From the NCBI GenBank assembly GCA_013397435.1, contig VZRG01000203.1, forward strand, positions 186,001-250,000: a DNA stretch of 64,000 nt, given 5' to 3'. This DNA is from Erythrocercus mccallii. Lineage: Eukaryota > Chordata > Aves > Passeriformes > Dicruridae. Both the position numbers and the translations under genes were made by a program. Positions 1-11,040 of this stretch are shown piece by piece. The notes beneath the pieces are model-generated. The model worked only from the letters and a program-made list of their open reading frames with translations. It ran no database searches and was not told where the DNA came from. Within the stretch, counting starts at the first letter, position 1. Each line of letters starts with the position of its first letter.

Positions 1-3000
1 TCCATTGGCAGGCAGAGCGATAGTGCTTGTGATAGAGGACTTTCTGCTGAAATAGCAAGAAATGTATGCAGATAATGAGTTGGGGTATGCATGCACGTGT
101 AATTCAGATATCCCTATGTAATATCCAGATTTAGGGAGTAGGTGGGGAGGGAAAGAAAGTGTTACAGATCTTGTATAGTTCAATCACCTTGACTGGAGAT
201 GAACCTAACTAAAATACTCTATTTCTGTCCTCATTGATTAAGGTTTTAGGTTCCAGTATTATTCTCTGTGACATACCTACTTGCCTGGATGGTGTGATGT
301 ACGACTAAAATGCAGATATAAAACCTGCAAGGGAGGAACTATTTTAAAAAAGAACTAATTTAATTAGGTGTTTAGTTTTGTGGGCAGATGTATAAATAAA
401 TTGATCAATTGTATGGACTCAAATTCTCATGTGAGGCACTGTGACACTGGGGCTCTGGGCCCTTCTCTATCAATGTCGACCTATATATTTATATTTTTTT
501 TTATGTGATGGCTCCCTTTACCTCCCATTCTTTGTAAACTTAACACAGAAGTGCTGGCATTATTATCATGTCATGTCATACCCAGAGGCCCTGGGTATTA
601 TCACGTAATGAATAACAGTAATGTCGTTTCCACCTTTAAAGCCTGTCCTGACCTCATCCTGTTCTTTTATAAATATCGATCTTTTAAATGGTGTTCATTG
701 TTACTTTTCATAAAAACTCAAAGAGGACCATCAGCTTGCCACAGAGAATACTGAATCCTAGAGCAAACAGATCAGTTATGACCATTTTGGGGTGTTTTGG
801 TGCCTTTGAATTCTTCAGGGTGAAGTGCTATATATTCTTAGGTCTGCTGTCCTGATTTTAATCCTAGCTAATGTCTTGCAGCCACTGAATGGAATATATT
901 GAGTAGAATAATGAATTCAGTCTTACAGAATGATGCTATAAGAGCAGTTTAAAAAAGGTCAAAGCTGGAATTTATTTTCTCTGTGTTGTTGGAACTCCTG
1001 TGTTTGAGTGTTTAGAAACTTGATATGCCTTTCTAGCAAGTGAATAAATCAGAGAGAAGCTAGGGCCTTATATTGGCAGTTCCTGAGCAGCTTCTCTTTG
1101 GAGGTAAATCAGTGAGAGGTAAAAGGTGTTGAATGTCTTCAGCTATTTGGGGATATAGATCAGATCAGAGCAGGATAGAATAGAATCCATCCATGAATTA
1201 AGCCACCACAAATGATTTTCAGTCAACACACAGTTTCTGCACATACTATAACAATAAAGAACAGGGGTGGCCGTATCAGAGGTCATAAGGAAAAGCTGAA
1301 GTGTGCTAAATATGTTCACATCTGTCGTTCCTGTTCTTTTTAGGAGGGATGGAAAATAGCTGAAGAAATCATGATGCCTGTCCCCAATTACTCTATGCAT
1401 GCTATGGGAATTCTCTAGAGATGGTGTTTGATTCTGAACACACTGTCTTTTCTCATCGGTCATCAAATTGGCATTGCATGCTGTTATCAACCTATTACCC
1501 ATTTTTTTGTGAAACACACAGAATCTTCTCAACAAGATAAAGCTCTGGGTGCAAATCTCTGTGGCTCACAACAAACACTTCTTGAACAAAGCAAAATTCA
1601 TACTATGGTTTTCTTCTGATGATGTTCTGAGCCCTGTATATTTAATACACAAACATGGCAGCAGTTGTAATCGAAATGATAGTAACAGAGAGCCTAAAGA
1701 CATGAAAATATTTTATGAAACCTACTCATGAAAGTGAGAATTTTGTAGATTAGTCCCTGGAACAGTAAGATCCACTTACATATGAGCACTTACATATGAT
1801 TCCAGTAACTTGGCAGGGTATGTGAAGCTGCTCTTATAGGAGAAGGGAAAAGGCTTCTTTGTAGATTCAGTGCAATTTCTTTAAAGGATAATTATTGATT
1901 ATAATTATATTTTGACAAATGTTTTTGACTGTACAAAAGTACTTAATCAATTGTAGATGTAACAAAATGCTGATGACTGAAGATAAGTATTTTTATTATC
2001 TTGGAGACTGGAAAGACTGTAGGCTTAATACTAACTCTCAGATTTTCATTGACTATGGTGGTATAGGACAAGAAAATATTTCTCTGTTTAAGAGGGAAAG
2101 CACTTTGGCTTTTTCTCTGGTTTTGTCATCTTTTTCTTATGATGTTTAACTTACTAGACATATGCTTGCTTTTTGGTTTGTAGATGTATATTGTTTATCC
2201 TGTACTATTTTTTGATCAAACTAAATAGACCTTTAGTTTTATCTGCTTTTCTCTCAAAGTGAAAGAGGAAGCTTATTTTAAATATGGTATTTTTAATGGA
2301 ATCTTAAAAAAAGTATCAAAAGAGAAGTATCAAATTCTTAACTTACTAGAGAACATTTGTTCTTTATTTTTTAAATATTATGTCTGCATTCTAAAATTAT
2401 GGAACTTATCCCTTTTGAATATAGACATAGACAACATAGACACAGGGAAATAAAACAAGGAAGACAGAGAAATTATTCCATGTGTTCATTAAGTTTTTAC
2501 ACTGGAAGATATGATTCTTCTGGTTTTCTACAGATGGTTTAGAGCATATATTAATGTGGAGGCACATGTGTCTAAAACATCAATATTTGGAAACAAAATA
2601 AACTTTCTTGTAATTTGTACAGAGTTTTTAAAAAAGGATCACATTCTCTTCCTTGCTGTTCAGTAGAAGGGGCTGTTTGCAAAAAACAACAGCATTTCTA
2701 GCAGAACTTTGCCACATGTGTAGTAATGTTTTTGTTTCAATTTGTTTCAATTTAAAAATGTTTTTTTTTAATTCAGGATATTTTGATATTCAGTAAATAA
2801 TTTAAAAGATTCTGGATTAAGATGAATGCCTTTAATAAATATATTTTAAATTAAATAGGATTAAAATATTTTTTTTTCTGCCTAGCTCCAAGTTGCCCAT
2901 CAAGACATATTTTTGGTTAGCTCCACATTCTTCCCCATGTAAAGTCACAGGGGTCAGCAGAGTTAATATATGCAAATGTTTTTGCCCAATGTCATTTTTG

Positions 3001-4380
3001 GTAACTTAATTTATACTTAATTGCTCCACATAATTACAAAGAGTTCTTTAATGGTAGTTTATGAGAAATAATCTCAATGAACCATTGCTAACACCATGGC
3101 TCCACAAATGAAACATTGCATCACAGTCTGCTAGTCTTGGTACCAATTTCTTCGTTAAATAAATGAAAGGTGACATGAGTAGCTCAGCTTGTAAAAAAGA
3201 GTAATTTCCCCCATACCACACAAAGCTTTCTTGCTCCTTGTATAATTTCCCTGGCCTGGAGGATTCTGTATAAGCCATCTCTACAGTTGAAGAGTACCTG
3301 GTCAATTAGGCTGGTGTATTCCTGCTTGGTATCTCTGGGCTATGGATGGGTTATAATAATGACACAACGCTGAGCACTGGTGTTGTAATTGTACTGGAGA
3401 GTCTGCTGCTTAAAGGCTGCATTTATCCAGTGCCTGTGTTGCAGGGGGCTGTGTGTTTTAACTTGGGAAACAGCATCTATTACAAAAGATTAGGCTTGCT
3501 TAAACTGATACTGCAACTCAGAACACTAAGAATGATACCACCAGCAGATGTGGAGTAACTCACACCTACTTTGTAACTTATTTAGAAATAGTCTGTCTAT
3601 TAGTACATAAACTTGTAGTAGATTTTTATTCTCTTTTCTTCAGCTAGTCACAATATTTTCCTTTATTTCTCTGTATTGTATGAAGATTTCCAAGGTTTCT
3701 TTCAAGCTATTTCCTTAAATATTTGATTTCATTAGTGTTATGTAAATACTAGGAATCTGGGGCAAGGTTCTGGTCTGCTTTCATTTGCCAAGGTGTGGAG
3801 GAACTGCTCAGCTGAACTATTCTAGACTCGTGTGGCAAGGGAGATCACGGTCTTGCCCCTACCAGAAAATGTGAATTGTATTCTCCCACTTGATTCATGT
3901 GCATTGTTCTCATTATCCTTAATGGATGTTGCAGACATATATTAGGGGAATAGGCCCTATTAGAAACTGTCTAAGGAGTGAAATGAAAATGATAATCACT
4001 TTGTCTTGGATGAGGTAGTGTATTTATTCTACGAGATTTTAAAGGCTATTTTAGTGTTTAAATTATCTGGTGCATTAGAGAATGGTTTAGATAGGCTTTG
4101 GTTAATTGACAGTGGTAGGTATGTTTTAGAAAATTATTATACACATTGGGACTTCAATTTTGCTGTGAATTATATTATTTTTGGAGATGTAAATTGCAGT
4201 CTCTCCCAGGAGACAGAAATAACGTGCTGCTTATTTGATTTTTAGCAATAATTAAAATGATGTGTTAAATTATATGCAGGTATTGTCATGAAAAAGGACA
4301 AACCTACTTGTGTGGGGGAGTTCAGAATCCTTGACAAAGCCGTGACTTTTGTAATAAAATAAACTGTGTACCTTGTGGTT
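1..4380. other. Unique noncoding DNA, no gene seen
   Basis: This AT-rich stretch has no recognisable exon, RNA gene or mobile element. A 130-codon open frame on the minus strand (1143-1535) shows no domain, signal peptide or splice-site support and looks like chance. A short tandem duplication of CACTTACATATGA lies at 1773-1785 and 1787-1799. The rest is irregular sequence with many A and T runs, as expected of intron or intergenic DNA. Confidence 0.6.
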
Positions 4381-4640
4381 TGTATCCTAGAAATCATCCT
4401 TCTTCATGTATGCCATCATGTAAGAAGGCCAAGTAGTCTGGCAGAGAGACAAGGCAACAGAGCTGTTCACGGAGATGGAGGTGGATGCACTCCAAATGCG
4501 AATTAAACTAATTGAAGTGGACTGGAGCTATTGCCTTGCCTGACACTTAGCTGACACAGAAGACTGTAATTTTGAATGCTGTTGATCCTTTAATTTTCAT
4601 CCCTTGCCATTCAGATCAGGCGAGGCTGTGGCTGAAGCAG
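4381..4640. promoter_or_regulatory. Candidate conserved noncoding element
   Basis: This block of about 260 bases has balanced composition, lacks the long A/T runs of its surroundings, and contains homeodomain-type core motifs (AATTAAAC and CTAATTGAAG near 4500-4516). It has no sustained open frame and no repeat signature. Vertebrate conserved noncoding elements commonly look like this. That is a judgement of texture only, since no alignment could be made, and the edges are approximate. Confidence 0.25.
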
Positions 4641-6917
4641 TAAGTACCTGCGTAAGGGCTTCGAGGAAGGATTCACTGCCAGCTGCACAGTGCAGAGATC
4701 TGCAGGTTACATCTCACTTCTCAGATCACCAGGCTTTGTGGTAGGGCTGCAGGAGGGAACAAGGTTAAAAGAAAAATCATTTAGTCTCTTTGTTATTTGG
4801 ACTTCGTGGCTTCCTACCAGCAGCCCCAATTTAGTTAAGGTTGTTTTTCTCTCCCCTAGAGTAGAGAAATAAGTAAGGTTTGTTACAGCTGATGGGAAGC
4901 AAATTGAGTGCAGTGGAGTGGGTGATCTTTATTGAGAACTAGGGGGCAATGTCACATATCACCCTGTGTGCAGAACCTGCAAGCATAAAGATCCTCCTTC
5001 CTTCCCAAACAGAGCAGGGGGTGTCATGCTAGATGGATGGAGTGAATGTGTGAGGACTTGGAGAGTTCTTTTATGCTGTAATTGAGAAGAATCTTAGATA
5101 AACTGGTAATCTCCGAGGGACAGCAAAGAAAGTTTTATCAGCCAGTTGACAGCCTTGTTAAGAGAAAGAAAAAGACTTAAGGGTGATCACTATCAGTGCA
5201 GAGTAAGTTGTTTCCAAATAGGTCTCTGTGTGTCTATGCACATCTTGAAATCTTTCTAAGCATAAAGTGTTAATCTGAAGCACAGGTGTGGGATTTGGAA
5301 TAGCATTCACATCATTTCCTAAATTCCAGCAAAGACAAACCTACCATATCAAGGATCTACGGAATTAAGACTTAAATTAGTTTCTGTTGTACAGCATTGT
5401 CTGCAGATGCTCTATTTATAGTGAAATGCTTTGTAATTTAATCATGCCACTTCTTAATGAGGTCATCCAGTACTTTGAGATCACTTATTATTCAGATACT
5501 GGAGGGAGCACCAAGAATGATTCTGAATTTTTTCCCATTTTTGCGCAGGGCCTTAGCACAGAAGGCTTTTATTTAACTTTAATTACAAATCATTTATATA
5601 TTCCTTAAACCTGTAAATGACAATGTGTACTCACAACTTAGGATGTTTAAATTCAGCTGTGCTAGGAACCTACAGTCTCTGGGGTCTCACGTTATATTTC
5701 TCAGTATTTGTGAAGTATAAGTTAACAATGTGGTATTCAAATTCTGTGGAATTAAGGGCCATCAACTTAGGCATCTCTCTAGGCAAACTCTGAATGCAAC
5801 TGTCAACAAAACACAGGGAGAATGCAAAACTTGCAGTGTTGCATCAAATAAACTGTGTGACTTCTGTAGTCTCTACTGCTAGGAAGTATTTGATTTTTCC
5901 AAAGTTAGAAAGTGGCCAGTAATATGTAACTGCCAAATAAATATAAATTTCCACATTACTGAGGCTTATCATATGCGAACTGAAAAAAGTAAGTAGTATT
6001 ATGTCCAAAACATTATTTATAACATTATTGTATTGATTGGATATTCTCTCAACCATTGTTTTTATTGACTTTATGTTCATAGCTGTTCATCATAGTACTT
6101 ATTCCTTTCCTCATTCCTTTTCTTTCTCATACTTAAAGGCAGAAGTGTCATTTCATCTCAATAACAATAGGACTTGATGATTTTCACATTCAAAAAAATA
6201 AAAAAGCTGGAGAGGTTCCCCAAATCTTCCACATTCTCAATTTGTATTTTTCTCTATCACTTTTCCCAGCTTCCTGTGCTTTCATCTTGATGACCACTTC
6301 CTTGGCAAATCAAAAGGTCTTCTTACTGTCAGAGAAACTCCTTATTTCTTCTATCCTTTGGAACAATTTCTTTCACATCTCTCCAGCTCATCAATTCACA
6401 TTATTGACAGTCCTGTGCTTCACATTTATTTGTCTAAGAGTGCATCTTTCTCCCTTTTCTCTGTACCTTCATTTCTGCGTCATTCTGCTCTTAGTATTGC
6501 AGCCATTAAGTATATACTTTCAAGGTCAAAAAAAAAAGGAAAAAAAGGTAAATTTTGTTTGAAAAACTCAAAGTAAGATGAAATTTTAAATTATTTCTTC
6601 TGTTCTTTCAATTCCCAAGGCTGCTCCCTCCAAAAATGTTGTGTAAGTGTTCCCTATCAGGTCCCAGCTCTGTCATGCAAAGTTGCATCTTGATGTTGGT
6701 TTGTCTGTGCTGTTTATGGCTGTGTAGAAAAAGAGGTTGAGCAGCATTATTTTCCTACTGTTTCTGCTAGACCACTTGAGAATTATTCCTTCTCAAAACC
6801 ACAGGCAAATATTATGCAACCATTTGCTGTGTAGCACATGTAAGGAAAAGCCATCAAGCAAAGATATCTTGACCATGAAATACTGATACCATCTTTCTAG
6901 AGCTGAAACTGTAAGAC
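4641..6917. other. Unique noncoding DNA
   Basis: No gene or mobile element is recognised. The part from about 6090 to 6560 is pyrimidine-rich on the plus strand (many TTCC, TCTTTC and CTTTTC runs) and then passes into an A-rich stretch near 6527-6547. The two overlapping open frames there (106 and 72 codons) are rich in Ser, Leu and Phe simply because of the pyrimidine bias. Confidence 0.55.
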
Positions 6918-7870
6918 AGAATCACAGAATCATTTAGTTTGGAAAGAGGTCCTACCTGAGATCGTAAAAGAGTCCAGTCTTTGACTGATCACCACCTTGC
7001 CAACTAAACCACGGCACTGCATGCCATGTCCAGTTGTTTCTTGGACACCCACAGGGACAGTGACTCCACCACCTCCCTGGACAGTCCATTCCAATGTTTA
7101 GCAACTCTTTCCATGAAGAAATTCCTCTTGATGTCCAGTCTGAACCTCTTCTGGCACAGTTTGAGGCTATACCTCTTTTCCTGTCAATAGTTGCCTGGGA
7201 GAAGAGACCACTTCTCACCTGCCTACAACCTCCTTTCAGGTAGTTGTAAAGAGCAATAAGGTCTCCCCTGAGCCTCTTCCTCTCCAGACTAAACAACCCC
7301 TGCTTCCTCAGCCCCTCCTTGTAGAACCTGTGCTCCAGACCCTTCACCAGCTCCACTGCTCTTCTCTGGACTCGCTCCAGCACCTCAGTTTCTTTCTTGC
7401 AGTGAGGGGCCCAGAACTGGACACACAACTTGAGGTGTGGCCTCACCACTGGTGAGTACAAGGGTAGAATAACATCCCTGGTCCTGTGGGACGTGCTGTT
7501 CCAGATCCAAACCAGGTACCACTGGCCTTCTTGGACACCTGGGCACACTCTGGCTCATGTTCAGCCACTGTCAGCCAGCATCCCCAGGTCCTTTTCCACC
7601 AGACTGCTTTCCAGCCTGTGTCACAGCCTGGTTGTTGTGACCCAAGCTCAGGACCTTGTTGAGCCTACTGCCATTGGCCTCAGCCCATCAATCCAGCCTG
7701 TCCAGATCCCTCTACAGAGTCTTCCTGCCCTCCAACCCAACTTGGAGGTCCCAGTCTACAAATTTGCTTAGGGTACACTCAATGCCCTCATCCAGCTCAT
7801 CAGAACAGGACAGGACCCAACATTGATGCCTGGGGAATGACTAGTGATAGGGTGCTCACTGGATGTTTTG
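6918..7870 (-). mobile_element. CR1 LINE, 5'-truncated, antisense
   Basis: CR1 is an autonomous non-LTR retrotransposon that copies itself by target-primed reverse transcription. Read on the minus strand, this copy runs from inside the reverse transcriptase coding region to the 3' end. The plus-strand edge at 6918 is the complement of the CR1 octamer tail (AGAATCAC AGAATCAT). It continues into the CR1 3' UTR and ORF2 end, with hallmark stretches such as CTCCACCACCTCCCTGGACA and TTCAGGTAGTTGTAAAGAGC. The 5' break lies near 7870, where similarity to the CR1 segment downstream of the catalytic motif fades. The family is recognised from memory of CR1 consensus sequences. The subfamily is not assigned. 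Confidence 0.93.
6952..7850 (-). pseudogene. Decayed CR1 ORF2 reverse transcriptase, C-terminal half
   Basis: The minus strand keeps a readable piece of CR1 ORF2. In the 198-codon frame at 6952-7548, residues 25-126 are true CR1 sequence (RPHLKLCVQFWAP, VLERVQRRA, LVKGLEHRF, GDLIALYNYLKGG). The frame then shifts, and the homologous continuation (FRLDIKRNFFMERV) lies in another frame at about 7055-7140. Further upstream in the element, near 7765-7800, a DEGIECTLSKF-like stretch leads into the place of the catalytic FADD box, but this copy reads FVDW there, so the catalytic aspartate pair is damaged. The 5' half of ORF2 with the endonuclease is missing. It is not functional. Confidence 0.9.
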
Positions 7871-8921
7871 CCAAAAGAGCAAATTAAGATCTGAAGGGAA
7901 ATTAGAGTGGGAATAAACCCTGTGGATGAAAACATTCTTACCATGATGAGAAGTGTTTTGTACAGTATACCAGTAAATAGCCAAAGTGGCCAAAGAGACC
8001 AGGGTTTGCTCCAACCACACCTGAGCTTGCCTTGTCTGTTAGGACCCTCATCTGTCCCCACTGCTCTGTAAACAAGAGCATTACTTGTCTGTCACCTCAA
8101 ATGGCTTTGTGTTAAGGAAGCTGTGCCGTCCTGTAGGCAGGCTGCATTTCAGGCAGTCTTGGCACAGAGGAACTGTCTGATCTTGGGGAGTGATGTTTTC
8201 CTCTGCTTTTGAGTGTATCATATGTTTTTCACAACTGAATTTCTCAGTCTGAATGTGATGCCATGGCACGTGGATCAATAGTGTTCCTCTGTGGCAAGGT
8301 GTACTGAATGCCAAATGTCTTTGGCCGTCTGTTATTCAAAGACAACTTAGCAGAGCCAAGAAGCCTGCACCACCACTTTCATTAGGGGTAATTATCCTTG
8401 AGCAGCTGGGATAGGAGCTGGAGCCTGAATGGTAATTAGCTGCCATTGCTAGGAGATGCAGTTGCAGGTTTTTGTACCATTTTACTCTCTGTTTAAAGAA
8501 CAGACAGGGAATTGTGATAAATCTTCAGTCCTTGCTGTTGAAGAAGAGCTGCCTGCCTACAGATCAGTTTAAATTAGGATGTTCTTTGTATGCCCATCCA
8601 TGTGGTCTCACTGCAGTGAGAAATCATCCTGCTCTTGGTTGGTGTGGGTCTTTGCAGCAGCATGAACATTTTACTGTGTGTTTTCTCAACAGATGTGATG
8701 CTTTATATTTTTTTTTTATGTTGTACTAAAGTGACAACTAGTGCAAATCTGTTTCAGTTTTGTTATAGAGGCTTATGTATGCATGATGTAGATACGTATG
8801 CATGTCACCTGTGAACAGAATCAACAGACTGGTAGAACCAAACATAAACCTCAGTCCAATATGAGATTGATGTGTCTTCATCCATCAGTATTTTCAAAAT
8901 GTGCATTTTCAGTAGAAGTTT
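7871..8921. other. Unassigned noncoding DNA between CR1 and LTR
   Basis: No known element is recognised. The minus strand at 8081-8314 has a 77-codon open frame with several Cys and His residues, but their spacing fits no zinc finger that I know, and there is no clear start or splice context. The plus-strand segment at 8400-8460 has balanced composition and a GGTAATTAGC homeodomain-like core, so it could be a small regulatory element. Evidence for that is weak. Confidence 0.4.
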
Positions 8922-9260
8922 TGTGCTAGACTTAAACAGAAGCATTGTGGGAACTGACAGTGGTCAAAGAGGAATTTCTAGGCTTCAGGCAGCCTGTGAG
9001 AAAATAGGCTTTCCTGGGCATCTGCTCTGGGAGAGCTGTGAGAAGACATTCGAAACATTTCTAATCTTGCACCTGCTGTACCAACTTGTTTACTTGCAAA
9101 GATGTTTACTAAGAGGTGTTGATCTGAAATGACCAATAATATTCATTGTACCAAAACACTGTATAAAAGGATGTGACTCTCAATAAACATTGCTTTTAAG
9201 CTACCAAGACAATATGGAGTTGTATTGTTATTACCGCCGTTCCGAATAATAACGATAATA
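8922..9260 (+). mobile_element. Probable solo LTR of an avian endogenous retrovirus
   Basis: The 3' part has the layout of a retroviral LTR promoter and polyadenylation region. There is a TATA box (GTATAAAAGG, 9161-9170), an AATAAA signal just after it (9182-9187), and a tail ending in CCGTTCCGAATAATAAC, a type of ending I associate with avian ERV LTRs. A plausible left edge is the TGTGCTAG at 8922. Around this, the GTGGGAACTGACAG and AATTTCTAGGCTTCAGG stretches resemble songbird LTR U3 sequence. No internal retroviral region or second LTR is seen, so it would be a solo LTR. The expected terminal CA and a clean target-site duplication are not evident, so both edges are uncertain. Confidence 0.6.
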
Positions 9261-10670
9261 ACTTTTTAAAACATTTTCTTCCCCACAACCATATTTGGTA
9301 TTATGTTTTGGTATCAGTAAATAGCATTGGAAGAACTTGAATAGTAGTTTGTCCTTCCTGCAATATCTTTTAATGATATGGGAGACTTTTTAGAGAGATG
9401 GGAAAGAATTCGTAAAGATTTTTTCATGCAGAACAAATCTGCTTGACACCTGATAACCTCTGCTTTGTTCTTTGATAATAAAAATAGTCATCCCTATCTA
9501 CTAATGTTCATCTTCAAAACTTTTTACAAGTATTAGTTAATGAACTTTTGGAGCACTATTTAACAAATAAAAAGAGGAGGTGCATGATGGAAAACTGAAG
9601 TAAAGATGTTAGGCAATATATACTTGTCCTGTATGGTATTGTATTTCTGTGTAGGCAACACTTCTTGTTAGATTGGAAGGAAAGAAAGCAATCGAAGGAT
9701 TTCTTCGGCGCTTTGCTAAGAACCCCTGAAGAATTGTGGTAGTGAGATCAAGGGCATTTAGCATGACACTTCTAGATGCTGGGTCTGGTGGGATTTGTCC
9801 TAAATGTACAGTTGCATTTTCTGGTTGCCAAATTAAATTTTCCATTACTGGCATTTTTAGTGTACTATGTAATTACTGATTTCTGTTCACATTGTGTGTG
9901 AGATTAAACAAAAACAATCTCTGTCTATTACAGATTTTTCCATATACCCTAAGAAATACCTTTTATCCTGCAACTTCAAACATTTGGGTTAAGGTTTTTC
10001 TGCTTTCTGTGGGAAATCTAAGGCCAGGTTCATTTCCTCCTCCAGAAGTAGCAGAATTTTAATATACAGTATTTATGACAGTATTGAGAATGAGTGATGC
10101 ATTGCATTAGTGGGCGTAGAGAGGACTTCAGCAGAGACTGAAGTGTTTGAGGGGATAGACACACGTTTGATTTTTGCTGTATGCCTTGAGGTGTGTTTTT
10201 CAACTTTCTGAAAGCCTTTGTGGAAATCTGCTGATCTCTGGAGGGGAGGCTGTGCTTGTCTATCTGTTAATCAGTAGCAGCAGTATTCATTGCCAGGTAC
10301 ATTTCTTCCTTTGATATATTTGCTCTGCAAACCACAAAGTCGAGCAGTTCACATTCTGCTGTAAATGTGCTTTGTTAGTGCTGCTATTTGGCTGCTGCCT
10401 TTTTGTATAGAAAAGAATATGGTATGAAGGCTTGGTTACAGTGAAGCCTAAAAGAGAGGAGCTCAGAGGATGGAGTAGAGATGTCCTGACTTTAAAATAA
10501 TGATCCATTTATGAATAACAAAATCTTTGCACATACTTTCCCTTGCAGAAAATCTTGTCCCTGCCTTCTTGCCTTTTTTTGGCTGGTTTTCATGTCCAGA
10601 ACCTTATTGCTTGTAGGTTCTGTGAAGTTACAACATAATAATTGAAATTTCCCTATTGTTGGCTACATAT
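9261..10670. other. Unique noncoding DNA, nothing distinctive
   Basis: I see no gene, repeat or obvious regulatory signature here. Small open frames on the minus strand (81 and 73 codons) look random. Confidence 0.55.
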
Positions 10671-11040
10671 AGGCCCCCTGGTGCCTTGTTAAGTGCTGTG
10701 TTACCAGTGAATGTTCTTAATTATGTCATGGAAGATGTTGTTCGAGTCACAAGTCACAATTTGCTCAAGGTTTGGGCCCAGCAGGTTAAACATTTTCAAA
10801 TTAATTTCAGTTGCTAAACAGAAACAACATAGATCTCCAGAATGCTGATAACTTGCACTTTCTGTGGGAGATTATTTTCTGTATTTTAAAATCAGGCTGA
10901 TTGCTGGTTAAATGACAGGACAGGCTGGCTCTAATCTCCCACTTTAGAATATGCTGAGTATGCTTTTGCTAGAGAGAGGTGTCTATGAAGTCTCTGATTT
11001 GCATATTTAGAAGGGGCATTAATCATGTGCTAATGAAAAC
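10671..11040. promoter_or_regulatory. Candidate conserved noncoding element with octamer site
   Basis: This stretch has even composition, few homopolymers and several developmental transcription-factor-type motifs. It contains a POU octamer ATTTGCAT at 10997-11004, a TTAATTATG core near 10717, an AAATTAATTT core near 10798, and GCATTAATCATG near 11017. It has no sustained open reading frame and no known repeat. Such a density of AT-rich homeodomain and POU cores inside otherwise complex sequence is typical of vertebrate enhancers, but short motifs also occur by chance. Conservation has not been tested. Confidence 0.3.

Noticed and set aside
1143..1535. 130-codon minus-strand open frame
   Set aside because: No recognisable domain, signal or splice context. 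The length is within chance for 64 kb.
6952..7548. 198-codon minus-strand open frame as a host gene
   Set aside because: Residues 25-126 are CR1 reverse transcriptase sequence. The rest is frameshifted CR1, so it belongs to the mobile element.
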